Source of the DNA: Levilactobacillus fuyuanensis
GTDB taxonomy: Bacteria; Bacillota; Bacilli; Lactobacillales; Lactobacillaceae
Direction: 5' to 3'
DNA length: 64,000 nt
Assembly (NCBI RefSeq): GCF_003946395.1
Contig: NZ_RHNZ01000008.1
Coordinates: forward strand, 1 to 64,000
This document shows, piece by piece, positions 39,742-47,856 of this stretch. Numbering within the stretch: the stretch's first letter is position 1; every line of letters starts with the position of its first letter. A program made the position numbers and the translations under genes. The notes beneath the pieces are model-generated. The model did no database searches. It was not told the DNA's origin and was given only the letters and a program-made list of their open reading frames with translations.

Positions 39742-40668
39742 ATGCACAGATCACACCATTTAAAAGTTCGGTCCTTACTGATTGCGGCAGCATCGGCCCT
39801 ATTATTTGCACCAGCTATTGCCACCAGCTCCGTTACTGCTCAAGCGGCTAGTGTGAACCCGTCATCGGCAACTCTAAAGAAGTCGGCAAGCTATTACCGA
39901 AAACACGCTAAGACTTTAGGGAAAAAGTACAAGCTGGCATTTGACGCTCAAACTGGTCTCAAAAAGAATGGTAAAGCGACTGTCTATATCAACACTAAGG
40001 ACGCCAAGCTTAAGAGTAGCGTCAAGATTGCAATGAACTACTGGAATAAAAAACTGGGTAAGAAAGAATTCGTCCAGGGTTCTAAGAAAAATCATACTTT
40101 GACGTTCTCCGTTTCCAAAGCACAAGCCACAAAGAATGACCAGAGTGACGCTTGGTGGACACCTGGCAAGAAGAGTTTGCAGGTACGTTGGTCCTACTAC
40201 CAAGGCGAAACTAAGAATATTGGCATTGCCATGACGAATCAATTGAACGACGCCTTCTACAAGAAGTACGCCAAGACCATTGAAGCCAAGGCCAAAGCAA
40301 ATCTAGTTGCCAAGGGTATCACATCCGCTGACAGCAACTATCAAACTGAGTTCAACACCGAAGCCGAGTCAGTCGAGGAATCCCTACCGGCCTATTCGAC
40401 ACTGAAAAACGAAGTTAAGGGTGTCAATACTGTCGCCAAGAATGGTCGAATGTATGAATATGCTAGCACGATTGCCCACGAATTGGGCCACGTGATGGGA
40501 TTGAATCACTCCCCTAACAAGTCCGACCTCATGTACTTTGAGAGCGGTAGCAACAACGTTTACAGCTATAAGAAGGTCAACCAAGGCTTGTCTAAGTACA
40601 ATCCGATTACCAAGACCGATAAAAACCGAGCTAAACTCGCTTTAAAGATCTACACAGCTACCCACTAA
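39742..40668 (+). CDS. Secreted matrixin-like zinc metalloprotease
   Basis: A 308-residue secreted protein: signal peptide about 1-35 ending VTAQA, then a Lys-rich N-terminal region, and a catalytic zone with the full metzincin motif HELGHVMGLNH and a Met-turn candidate in KSDLMYFES. That places it with the M10-like matrixins, which are uncommon in lactobacilli outside small extracellular forms. No propeptide Cys switch seen and no wall anchor, so it is probably released. GAGGAGG lies 8 nt before the ATG; the frame upstream is leader. Target proteins unknown. Neighbour of a GH25 lysozyme, also secreted. Confidence 0.88.
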   Translation: MHRSHHLKVRSLLIAAASALLFAPAIATSSVTAQAASVNPSSATLKKSASYYRKHAKTLGKKYKLAFDAQTGLKKNGKATVYINTKDAKLKSSVKIAMNYWNKKLGKKEFVQGSKKNHTLTFSVSKAQATKNDQSDAWWTPGKKSLQVRWSYYQGETKNIGIAMTNQLNDAFYKKYAKTIEAKAKANLVAKGITSADSNYQTEFNTEAESVEESLPAYSTLKNEVKGVNTVAKNGRMYEYASTIAHELGHVMGLNHSPNKSDLMYFESGSNNVYSYKKVNQGLSKYNPITKTDKNRAKLALKIYTATH

Positions 40669-40681
40669 ATTTACACGAACC

Positions 40682-40714
40682 TAGCCACTCGGGATTTTTC
40701 CGAATGGCTTTTTT
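40682..40714 (+). terminator. Terminator of the metalloprotease gene
   Basis: AGCCACTCGG pairs with CCGAATGGCT (one mismatch) followed by a T-run. Confidence 0.85.
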
Positions 40715-40758
40715 ATTAATTTCTTGACCAGATGATTTCTTTACCCTTGCAATCTAAC

Positions 40759-40792
40759 TGTAATCAATTGTAAATCTGTAGTAACCTGTTAG
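40759..40792 (+). promoter_or_regulatory. Tandem TGTAAT-like repeats upstream of the GH25 gene
   Basis: Four TGTWA-type half sites start at 40759, 40769, 40777 and 40787 (TGTAAT, TGTAAA, TGTAGT, TGTTAG). The pairs are 10 bp apart, whereas WalR-type sites usually have 11 bp. A binding site for a wall-stress response regulator is possible. Confidence 0.35.
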
Positions 40793-40840
40793 CCGGTCAC
40801 ACCGTGTACAATGGGGACAAAGACTGAGGAGGATGTATTC

Positions 40841-41785
40841 ATGCAAATTAAGTTACATAATTTAGTTGCAGGTGTTGCGGCCTTTGCTGCCGTATTAGCC
40901 GTCGGGGTTGGATTAAACACGACTACTGCTAATGCCGCTGGTAAGAAAGTTGCCGACATTTCGCAATATCAAGGGAACGTTAATTGGAAGAAAGCATCTA
41001 AAGATTTAAAGTACGCCATTATTCGTGTGCAACACGGGAGCAAGGGCGATGCTGGCTACATGATCGACAGCAAGCGAAACGTCAACGCTAACGGGGCTTA
41101 CAAGTACGGCGTGCCATTCGGCCAATACATGTTTGCTGAATTCACGAGTGTTAAGGATGCCCAACAAGAAGCCAAAGACTTCTACAAGCGCAGTAACAAG
41201 CACACCAAGTTCTTTGTTCTTGACGAAGAAAAGCGGATGCCATCTGCATCTAGCAGTGAACAGACCTACGTTAACGCTTGGTTGAAGACGATGCGTGGCT
41301 TGACTGACAAGCCTCTGATCATGTATGCCGGCGAATACTACGCCAACTCTCACAAGTTGAACTTCGACAAGTTCGATGGGACTTGGATTGCGAAATACAG
41401 TACCGCTAAGCCTAAGGTTTCCGGTACTTCTGTCGATCTGTGGCAATACACCAGTTCAGGCCGGGTTTCCGGTATCAGTGGTAACGTTGACTTGAACAAG
41501 GTCTTGAACAGTTCTGCCGTCAACAAGTGGTTCTCTGGTAGCGACAAGAAGGCCGCTGCTAGTTACTATAAGAGTGCTGACGATGTTGCCGGTATCAAGG
41601 CGAAGAAGACCGTTTACGAATACAAGTCTACGTCATTTACCAGCAACAAACGGAGCACCAAGGTCAAGGCGGGCACCAAGTTAGCCGTTAAGGCCATCAC
41701 CAAGAACAATAAAAATGCCTACCGTTTCCAATTAACGAACGGTAATTACGTGACAGCCAACAAGGCATTCGTTACAGCTTACTAA
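40841..41785 (+). CDS. Secreted GH25 lysozyme (N-acetylmuramidase)
   Basis: A 314-residue peptidoglycan hydrolase. Signal peptide to about residue 33 (ANA). GH25 marks: KVADISQYQGNVNW with the first acidic residue, FGQYMFAEF, FFVLDEEKRMP with the catalytic acid pair, and VDLWQYTSSG. The C-terminal about 60 residues (KKTVYEYKSTSFTSNKR) form a basic SH3-like or SLAP-type wall-binding domain. GAGGAGG precedes the ATG. Likely role in wall turnover or lysis of neighbours. Monocistronic with a strong terminator. Confidence 0.93.
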   Translation: MQIKLHNLVAGVAAFAAVLAVGVGLNTTTANAAGKKVADISQYQGNVNWKKASKDLKYAIIRVQHGSKGDAGYMIDSKRNVNANGAYKYGVPFGQYMFAEFTSVKDAQQEAKDFYKRSNKHTKFFVLDEEKRMPSASSSEQTYVNAWLKTMRGLTDKPLIMYAGEYYANSHKLNFDKFDGTWIAKYSTAKPKVSGTSVDLWQYTSSGRVSGISGNVDLNKVLNSSAVNKWFSGSDKKAAASYYKSADDVAGIKAKKTVYEYKSTSFTSNKRSTKVKAGTKLAVKAITKNNKNAYRFQLTNGNYVTANKAFVTAY

Positions 41786-41796
41786 AATGAAGTGTT

Positions 41797-41825
41797 AAAA
41801 AGACATCCCGCGGGATGTCTTTTTT
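41797..41825 (+). terminator. Terminator of the GH25 gene
   Basis: AAAAAGACATCCCG pairs with CGGGATGTCTTTTT, perfect stem, T-run. Confidence 0.95.
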
Positions 41826-41944
41826 CATCTGTAAATACTGTTGGTGCACAATTATGGTGCCCACACAAAATTTGAGCGCATCACCGGTTATGAAAGCGGT
41901 TAATTATGCTATCATAAACTTATTAATACCTGGGGGGTCTTGTT

Positions 41945-42895
41945 ATGCAACAAGGTTTGCTATTAGTCAATCTCGGATCACCGGCTTCGCCACAGACTGC
42001 GGATGTCCGAACCTATCTCAAGAAGTTTCTCAGTGACCGTAGTGTGATTGAAATGCCACCTGCGTTATGGCAACCCATTCTACGGGGGATGATTCTACCA
42101 CTGCGGTCGTGGCGGTCAGCGACCTTCTATCAACACATCTGGACTAAGGAAGGCTCACCACTGATTGTCTATACCCAGCGCATTACGCAACAGGTACAAT
42201 CACAGCTCCCCAATTGGGATGTTCGTTACGCCATGACTTACGGTGACCCAGACATTGCGCAAACCCTACAAAACATGGTTCAGGCAGGCTGCGATAACAT
42301 TGTCCTCCTCCCTCTCTTTCCGCAATACACACAAAGTACTCACGACGCGATCTTCAAACAGGTAGCGACCAGTCAGGCCCCACTGACCACTATTCGCCAC
42401 TTCTATCAAGACGGTGCTTACCTCGATCTGTTGGCCAATCAAGTTTGGCAGGCCTATCGTCAGGCAGACTTTGATGCCGTTCTCTTTAGCTACCACAGTA
42501 TTCCCAGTGCCATGGTTGCTCATGGCGACCCCTATCCTACAGAATGTGAGGCCACGACGCAGGGGGTTCTCGATCGACTGCCCAACCTACCCGCCACTAA
42601 AGTTCAGACCGTTTACCAGTCTAAGTTTGGTCCGATGCCTTGGCAAAAACCCTACCTCAAGAATACGTTAATGCAATTGGTCGAGCTTGGCAAACGGCGC
42701 GTCTTAATTGCAACACCATCCTTCGTGGCCGATTGTCTAGAAACACTGGAAGAAGACTATGTTCAGAATTACCAAGTGTTTAAAGCCAGCGGTGGCGACA
42801 CCTTTCAAATGGTGCCACCCATGAACGACGACCCCCGTTTCGCCACAGTTCTGGCCGATCTCGCCCAACGGAAGGTCCGTGATGACCATGCCTGA
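41945..42895 (+). CDS. hemH: Ferrochelatase (HemH/CpfC)
   Basis: Inserts iron into a porphyrin, here probably coproporphyrin III as in other Gram-positives. A 316-residue protein with GLLLVNLGSPASPQTADV, the YTQSTHDA region, active-site His in FSYHSIPSAM, and Glu in DCLETLEED. No other heme-synthesis gene is nearby, a common situation in lactobacilli that take up heme or its precursors. Its last codons overlap the mntH start by 17 nt, so the two are translationally coupled and iron and manganese handling are co-expressed. Confidence 0.93.
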   Translation: MQQGLLLVNLGSPASPQTADVRTYLKKFLSDRSVIEMPPALWQPILRGMILPLRSWRSATFYQHIWTKEGSPLIVYTQRITQQVQSQLPNWDVRYAMTYGDPDIAQTLQNMVQAGCDNIVLLPLFPQYTQSTHDAIFKQVATSQAPLTTIRHFYQDGAYLDLLANQVWQAYRQADFDAVLFSYHSIPSAMVAHGDPYPTECEATTQGVLDRLPNLPATKVQTVYQSKFGPMPWQKPYLKNTLMQLVELGKRRVLIATPSFVADCLETLEEDYVQNYQVFKASGGDTFQMVPPMNDDPRFATVLADLAQRKVRDDHA

Positions 42896-44210
42896 ACCCG
42901 ACCGGCCTAGTCTCGATGAGGTCAATCGCAGCGTTGCCGTTCCTAACAACGGTGCATCATTTCTCCAAAAGTTTCTCGCGTACAGCGGCCCCGGTGCCCT
43001 GGTAGCCGTGGGTTACATGGATCCCGGCAACTGGTTAACATCCTTAGCCGGTGGGAGTCAATATCGCTATCAGCTCCTAGCCGTTCTGGTGATTGCCATT
43101 CTCGTCGCCATGTTCATGCAGACCCTTGCCATCAAATTAGGTGTTGTGGCCCGCCGCGACCTCGCGCAGGCTATCGCGGAACGGGTACCCACACCCATTC
43201 GTTATACTCTCTGGTTGCTCAACGAAATTGCCATGATGGCTACTGATCTGACCGGCGTTGTGGGGACCGCCATCGCCCTAAAATTATTACTGGGTCTACC
43301 ATTGGTTTACGGCATTTTCCTCACGATTGCGGATGTCCTGATTGTGCTCTTATTCCTACGCTTTGGCATTCGCCGCGTTGAATTCATTGTCTTAGTGGCT
43401 ATTTTGACGGTTGGGGTAATCTTTGCCATCGAAGTTGCTCGGGCTCACCCAGCGGTTCCAGCTATTCTACAAGGTGTCATCCCCACGCCAAGTTTACTGA
43501 CGGACCACGCCAAGTTAATCCTGAGTGTAGGGATCATTGGAGCGACCATCATGCCGCACAACCTGTACCTCCACTCCTCACTAGCTCAGAGTCGGCGCTA
43601 CGACGCGCACGACCCTGCCCAGGTCAACGAGGCATTGCGTTTTGGCAAATGGGATTCCAACGTTCACCTGATTGCCGCACTGATTGTGAATGGCCTCCTC
43701 CTAATTCTTGGCGGAACCCTCTTCTTTGGGCGAACAGGCCAATTGACTAGTCTGCAGGCCGTTTTTAACGGTTTACAGAACTCAACCATTGTCGGCAATC
43801 TTGCCAGTCCTTTGATGAGTTGGCTATTTGCCTTTGCCCTCCTAATCACCGGCCTGATTTCTTCCATCACCAGCACTCTTTCCGGCCAAATTGTGATGGA
43901 AGGCTACATCCACATCCGCTTACCACTCTGGCAACGACGTCTATTGACTCGGTTTGTGACACTGATTCCTATCCTAATTATCGGTTGGCTGATTGGCTTT
44001 GACGACCGTACCTTTGAGCACCTGATTGTCTACGCTCAGGTAACACTCAGCATTGCCCTGCCATTTACGCTATTTCCGATGGTCGCACTAACCGGCAGTC
44101 GACACCTTCTAGGGAACCACGCCAATCGCCGCTGGGTCACGCTTGTTGGCTACCTGTTAACTGCGGTCATCACTATTTTTAATCTACAACTCTTATTAGA
44201 CGTGTTATGA
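42879..44210 (+). CDS. mntH: NRAMP-family Mn2+/Fe2+ transporter MntH
   Basis: A proton-coupled divalent metal importer, 443 residues with 11 predicted helices. TM1 contains VGYMDPGNW (metal-binding DPGN) and TM6 contains GATIMPHNLYLHSS (MPH motif), the two metal-coordinating signatures. GTG or ATG starts lie within the end of hemH. Lactobacilli accumulate manganese for oxidative-stress defence, which fits. Last gene of a two-gene unit. Confidence 0.95.
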   Translation: MMTMPEPDRPSLDEVNRSVAVPNNGASFLQKFLAYSGPGALVAVGYMDPGNWLTSLAGGSQYRYQLLAVLVIAILVAMFMQTLAIKLGVVARRDLAQAIAERVPTPIRYTLWLLNEIAMMATDLTGVVGTAIALKLLLGLPLVYGIFLTIADVLIVLLFLRFGIRRVEFIVLVAILTVGVIFAIEVARAHPAVPAILQGVIPTPSLLTDHAKLILSVGIIGATIMPHNLYLHSSLAQSRRYDAHDPAQVNEALRFGKWDSNVHLIAALIVNGLLLILGGTLFFGRTGQLTSLQAVFNGLQNSTIVGNLASPLMSWLFAFALLITGLISSITSTLSGQIVMEGYIHIRLPLWQRRLLTRFVTLIPILIIGWLIGFDDRTFEHLIVYAQVTLSIALPFTLFPMVALTGSRHLLGNHANRRWVTLVGYLLTAVITIFNLQLLLDVL

Positions 44211-44243
44211 AAAAAGCCCTCAGCAAATACTGAGAGCTTTTCC
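44210..44243. terminator. Terminator shared by mntH and the GH8 gene
   Basis: AAAAGCCCTCAG pairs with CTGAGAGCTTTT (mismatch at one step) with T/A runs on either side. Confidence 0.8.
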
Positions 44244-44244
44244 T

Positions 44245-45375
44245 TTACGACAACCCGGTGACCACCTGTAACGTGGCGGAATAGTAGTTGTGTTTTTCAA
44301 TTGTTTTTGGCATTTGTTTAGCCGTCTTATTCTTCAGCGACGTTTTCTTCAAGGTCTTAGCCGCAAAGTAGACCGGCGCCGTGAAAGCCGTATTCACGTA
44401 ACTATTGACGGCTTTGCCACCTAACGTGTAGACGGCAGTAATCTTCTTTTTCTTGTTAAAGAAGGTCAGTTGCTTCGTCAAGGCTTTCTTGGTCGCACTA
44501 TCCTTGCTGATCTTATACGTCTGTGCTAACCGCCAAGGCACCCGGTTGGCATTGTAACCGACTTGATTATCGGTTCCAGATTCGATGCTGTAAGGCTTAA
44601 CGGCCTTAAGCTTGATACTCTTACCAGTCGCTAAGATAAAGTCAGGGAACAGTCCTGTCTTATGCCGTGCACTAAGCTTCTTAACGGCGATCTGACTGCG
44701 CTTAGCGACAGTCGTCCAGGTGCTATCCTTGGTATATTTAGCGAACGTCTTGAAGTAGCCAGTTATCAGGTCCGAGGACCGCAGCTTGCTGACATCGTAA
44801 CTATTCGTGGCCCAATTCCCCATCGTCGGCAAATAGGTTGTCTTGTTGATTTCCTTTTGCTTAATGGCCTTGATGAGTTTCTTAGCCGCAGCCCGATAAT
44901 TAGTCTTCTTACTGCCCCACTTCTTATCCGCCAAAATTAATGCGTAAGCAATATCTAAATCACCGTCAGTCGCCGAGTTCTTCTGTGAACCGGTACTCGT
45001 CATCTTGCCGGAACGCTTGGTCTGTTGCCACTGCATCAATGGCACCTTACTGGAGACGCGGTGAGCCCGGTAATACTTGTACATCTGATTGAAGGTCGCG
45101 TGAGTATTGGCTCCCTTCTTAGCCGCCAATACGGCCGCTAGCATCCCGTAACCCTGCCCCTCGGACAGCGCCGTCGTGGCCCCTTGACCATTGTTGGATT
45201 TCACATATTTCTGCGTCTTACCACCCACGTAAGTTTTTTGCCACTGTTTGTACTGAGTAACTGCTTGGCTAGTCTTGGCCTGGGCCGGTGTTGGTTGGAC
45301 GCTGGTTAATCCCCAGACGAGGCCGCCGACAAACGCAATACCCAATAAATGAGCTAAAATTTTCCGTTTTCGCAT
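44245..45375 (-). CDS. Secreted GH8 endo-beta-glucanase
   Basis: A 376-residue secreted enzyme: signal peptide to about residue 33 (AQA). GH8 marks are LSEGQGYGM (proton-donor Glu), NSATDGDLDIAYAL (signature block), NWATNSYDV and GYNANRVPWRL. The family hydrolyses beta-1,4-glucan or chitosan; which is not decidable here. There are no cellulose synthase genes around, so it is not part of a bcs operon in this window. SD GAGGAG precedes the ATG. Monocistronic. Confidence 0.92.
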   Translation of the reverse strand: MRKRKILAHLLGIAFVGGLVWGLTSVQPTPAQAKTSQAVTQYKQWQKTYVGGKTQKYVKSNNGQGATTALSEGQGYGMLAAVLAAKKGANTHATFNQMYKYYRAHRVSSKVPLMQWQQTKRSGKMTSTGSQKNSATDGDLDIAYALILADKKWGSKKTNYRAAAKKLIKAIKQKEINKTTYLPTMGNWATNSYDVSKLRSSDLITGYFKTFAKYTKDSTWTTVAKRSQIAVKKLSARHKTGLFPDFILATGKSIKLKAVKPYSIESGTDNQVGYNANRVPWRLAQTYKISKDSATKKALTKQLTFFNKKKKITAVYTLGGKAVNSYVNTAFTAPVYFAAKTLKKTSLKNKTAKQMPKTIEKHNYYSATLQVVTGLS

Positions 45376-45475
45376 ATTGTCTGACTCCTCAATTTCAGAA
45401 TAGGTTACTACTTTTAATTATGCAATATTTACCCAAAGTTGTCGCTGGAAATAGCCCATCCCCACACTTTTGACC

Positions 45476-45514
45476 CGAAAAAGAGTCCCACCACCATCAC
45501 TGGTCGTGAGACTC
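45476..45514 (-). terminator. Terminator of the merR-cupin-CMD operon
   Basis: On the minus strand GAGTCTCAC pairs with GTGGGACTC (one G-U) followed by TTTTTC. Confidence 0.88.
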
Positions 45515-45522
45515 CTCTTGAT

Positions 45523-45843
45523 TTAGTCTTTAAAAATTTCCTTCGCAATACCAAATGCTGACCACGCCTTAGGCCAGCCAACGTAGAAGGCCAAGTGGGT
45601 AATCACTTCAGAGATTTCATCCTTGGTGATGCCATTGCCCTTACCGATCTTCATGTGGGCGGGTAATTGTTCAAAGTTCCCTCCGGAGATCAACGCGGAA
45701 ATCGTAATCAAACTCCGTTGGTGCGCGGACAATTGTTCCTCGCGCGACCAGACCTGCCCGAATAAAACGTCATCATTCAGTTCAGCAAACTTAGGGGCAA
45801 ATTCACCCAAGTTATCCCGACCAGCAGTTTGTTTCTTTGCCAT
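45523..45843 (-). CDS. Carboxymuconolactone decarboxylase family protein
   Basis: A 106-residue CMD-domain protein (LITISALISGGNFEQLPAHM then GKGNGITKDEISEVITHL). The CxxC of AhpD peroxidases is absent, so it is of the non-AhpD type. Last gene of merR-cupin-CMD, 15 bp after the cupin gene. Such trios respond to electrophile or redox stress in other Firmicutes; the substrate is unknown. Confidence 0.88.
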   Translation of the reverse strand: MAKKQTAGRDNLGEFAPKFAELNDDVLFGQVWSREEQLSAHQRSLITISALISGGNFEQLPAHMKIGKGNGITKDEISEVITHLAFYVGWPKAWSAFGIAKEIFKD

Positions 45844-45857
45844 AATTTATGAGCCTC

Positions 45858-46268
45858 CTAGTCTAAAGCATCGTAATGCGCATCATCAACGGGTTCCAAC
45901 CACTCTGGCGTTCCAGCCGTAATCGCAACGTGACTGAACCAGCTGTCCTTGGTTGCGCCGTGCCAGTGCTTGACGCCATCCTTCGTCACAACCACGTCAC
46001 CGGCATGTAACCGCCGCGCAGGTTGACCGTCTTCTTGATACCAGCCTTCTCCACCAGTAACCAACAAGATCTGGAAACCATTGTGATGAATGTGCCAGTT
46101 GTTCCGGCAGCCAGGTTCAAAGGTCACGTTGCCGACACCGACATTAACATCTGGATCATTCACTAAGCCTTGTAAGTAGCTTTGACCGGTGAAAACATCT
46201 TGGTACGCCACGTTCTTATCGCCAACTGGAAAAATAACGCCATTCTTAACTTCTTCATTTTTTGCCAT
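45858..46268 (-). CDS. Cupin-domain protein
   Basis: A 136-residue single cupin. Metal-site motifs are CRNNWHIHHNGFQILLVTGG and HAGDVVVTKDGVKHWHGA, with the usual two His, Glu-like and His arrangement. Small cupins of this type often act with CMD proteins in degrading or sensing carbonyl compounds. Middle gene of the merR operon. Confidence 0.88.
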   Translation of the reverse strand: MAKNEEVKNGVIFPVGDKNVAYQDVFTGQSYLQGLVNDPDVNVGVGNVTFEPGCRNNWHIHHNGFQILLVTGGEGWYQEDGQPARRLHAGDVVVTKDGVKHWHGATKDSWFSHVAITAGTPEWLEPVDDAHYDALD

Positions 46269-46282
46269 CTTAAAGTGCTCCT

Positions 46283-46711
46283 CTACTTGTCGTTGAATCG
46301 TTGTAAATACTCTTGGAAACTTTCGGAATCGGCGATGGTGTGCTCGACCTTGCCGTCATACCAATCGATCTTACGGCCCAACACCTGCAGATGCATCTGC
46401 AACTCTGCGATATCCGCCTCGGCATCATCCTTGGTCTTCTGCAACATTGCTCGCCGTTCAGGAATCGTTGCGTCCCCTGCGGCCCGCAGCCGAACGTAAC
46501 GTTTCAGATCATTGAGCCGCATCCCAGTTCCCTTCAGATGAAGAATGAAACCGACCCACCGAATATCTTCATCGGTGTAATACCGCACGTCATTCTCATC
46601 GCGTTGAGACTTCACCAGCCCTTGATCCTCGTAATACCGCAGCGTATACGTGGACAAACCGACTAACTTGGCAAATTCACCAATCCGGTAACGCCGCTGT
46701 TCTTCAGCCAT
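46283..46711 (-). CDS. MerR-family regulator
   Basis: A 142-residue MerR-type activator: HTH YRIGEFAKLVGLSTYTLRYY at about 7-26, YYTDEDIRWVGFILHLKGTG wing, then a coiled-coil dimerisation helix to about 120. There is no Cys near the C-terminus, so metal sensing is unlikely; carbonyl or other small-molecule sensing fits better. The promoter upstream has the 19-bp spacer that MerR proteins untwist. Confidence 0.93.
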   Translation of the reverse strand: MAEEQRRYRIGEFAKLVGLSTYTLRYYEDQGLVKSQRDENDVRYYTDEDIRWVGFILHLKGTGMRLNDLKRYVRLRAAGDATIPERRAMLQKTKDDAEADIAELQMHLQVLGRKIDWYDGKVEHTIADSESFQEYLQRFNDK

Positions 46712-46743
46712 CGAACCGCCTCCTTGATTTCCTTACAAGATCT

Positions 46744-46774
46744 AGTAAACACCTTCGAGTGCACTTTAAGTCAA
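46744..46774 (-). promoter_or_regulatory. MerR-type promoter with 19-bp spacer and operator
   Basis: TTGACT (46769-46774) and TTTACT (46744-46749) on the minus strand are 19 bp apart instead of 17. The spacer holds the dyad CTTAAAGTGCACTCGAAG. This is the layout activated by MerR binding and indicates autoregulation. Confidence 0.85.
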
Positions 46775-46846
46775 CCCTTGTTCCGAAAAAAACTTATCTA
46801 AATACGTGAAGAGAGCTTGAGACCCTGTCCCAAACTCCCCTCGTCA

Positions 46847-47416
46847 TTATTCTACTGCAATTTGATTGATTGCTAACTGCATCATCAGCTGGAAACGTTC
46901 GTCAATTTTACGCTGCGGCAACGTTAAATAACCACCTAGCTCTTGCATGATAAAACCAAATAAGGCCGACCGATAGAGGGTTGATTCTACTAGGCTATGA
47001 TTATCTGCCCCGTCTAAGACATGGAGACTCCGAAACATCTGATTATACAAATCACTTAACGCTTGGTGGGTACGTTTCAATTGCTTTAAATTGTTGGGAT
47101 TGATTAAAATGGGCGCCAAGTGTTTTTCATGGCGGCACCCTTTGCGAAACTCTTGAGCGAAGACCATTAAGGCCTCCTTACCCCCTACCCCAAATAAACG
47201 TCGCATCAGTCGTTCACTGAGCTGATTAACGAACCGTAATCCCACCTGATCCACTAGATCCGACAAACTATCTGCATAGTTATAGACGGACTGCGGTCGA
47301 ATTTCTAACGCATCAGCCAATGCCCGAATCGTCAGATTATCCAATCCGTGATCTGCAATCAGCTGATCCGCACGGTCCAGGACAATCTCTCTAGTCAACG
47401 TTCGCCGTTTTACCAT
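46847..47416 (-). CDS. TetR/AcrR-family regulator
   Basis: A 189-residue repressor: HTH TIRALADALEIRPQSVYNY at about 28-46, followed by an all-helical ligand/dimer domain of the TetR_C_33 type (AILINPN-like KHLAPILINPNNL, YRSALFGFIMQE). It lies upstream of merR on the same strand but has no shared promoter. Targets unknown; the only neighbouring operator candidates are not obvious. Confidence 0.9.
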   Translation of the reverse strand: MVKRRTLTREIVLDRADQLIADHGLDNLTIRALADALEIRPQSVYNYADSLSDLVDQVGLRFVNQLSERLMRRLFGVGGKEALMVFAQEFRKGCRHEKHLAPILINPNNLKQLKRTHQALSDLYNQMFRSLHVLDGADNHSLVESTLYRSALFGFIMQELGGYLTLPQRKIDERFQLMMQLAINQIAVE

Positions 47417-47508
47417 GTTCTCGCCTCTTCCTAAATTTCTTCTCTATCATTATACATTGAAAGGGCTTTAACTTAAACTACATTACCTGTTTATCACCTA
47501 AAACATTG

Positions 47509-47643
47509 TTATCTTAATATGTTTTTCTCGTGCCGAAATAATTCGGTCATAGGTAACCACGCCTGACCATAGCCACCACCAATCAACGCACTCCCCAGCA
47601 CCGCTAATAACCAATTGCGCTTGAACTCCTCCAATTGTTCCAT
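47509..47643 (-). CDS. Possible 44-residue peptide with Gly-rich core
   Basis: MEQLEEFKRNWLLAVLGSA then LIGGGYGQAWLPMTELFRHEKNILR. AGGAGG lies 5 nt before the ATG, and an extended -10 (ATGCTATACT) lies about 100 bp upstream. The GSALIGGGYG segment is reminiscent of GxxxG bacteriocin helices and double-Gly processing sites, but there are no immunity or export genes nearby. Tentative. Confidence 0.45.
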   Translation of the reverse strand: MEQLEEFKRNWLLAVLGSALIGGGYGQAWLPMTELFRHEKNILR

Positions 47644-47794
47644 GTCGTCCTCCTATTTAACTATCCGCCAGACAAACTGCTCAATGACAAATATGCTAAC
47701 TCCCCGAAGAATGGTTCATAAGCTGAACTTGAATTTCACTCAGTATAGCATATAGTTGTCAGCTAAGATAGTTAATTCTGTTATAAATATTTCG

Positions 47795-47829
47795 ATAAAA
47801 CGGCAGCCTGCGTGCTCCACAGTCTGCCG
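47795..47829 (-). terminator. Terminator of the LPXTG adhesin gene
   Basis: On the minus strand CGGCAGACTGTG pairs with CGCAGGCTGCCG (one mismatch, one G-U), followed by TTTTATC. Confidence 0.8.
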
Positions 47830-47856
47830 CCAAATGAGGACCTATTTATAATGAAA

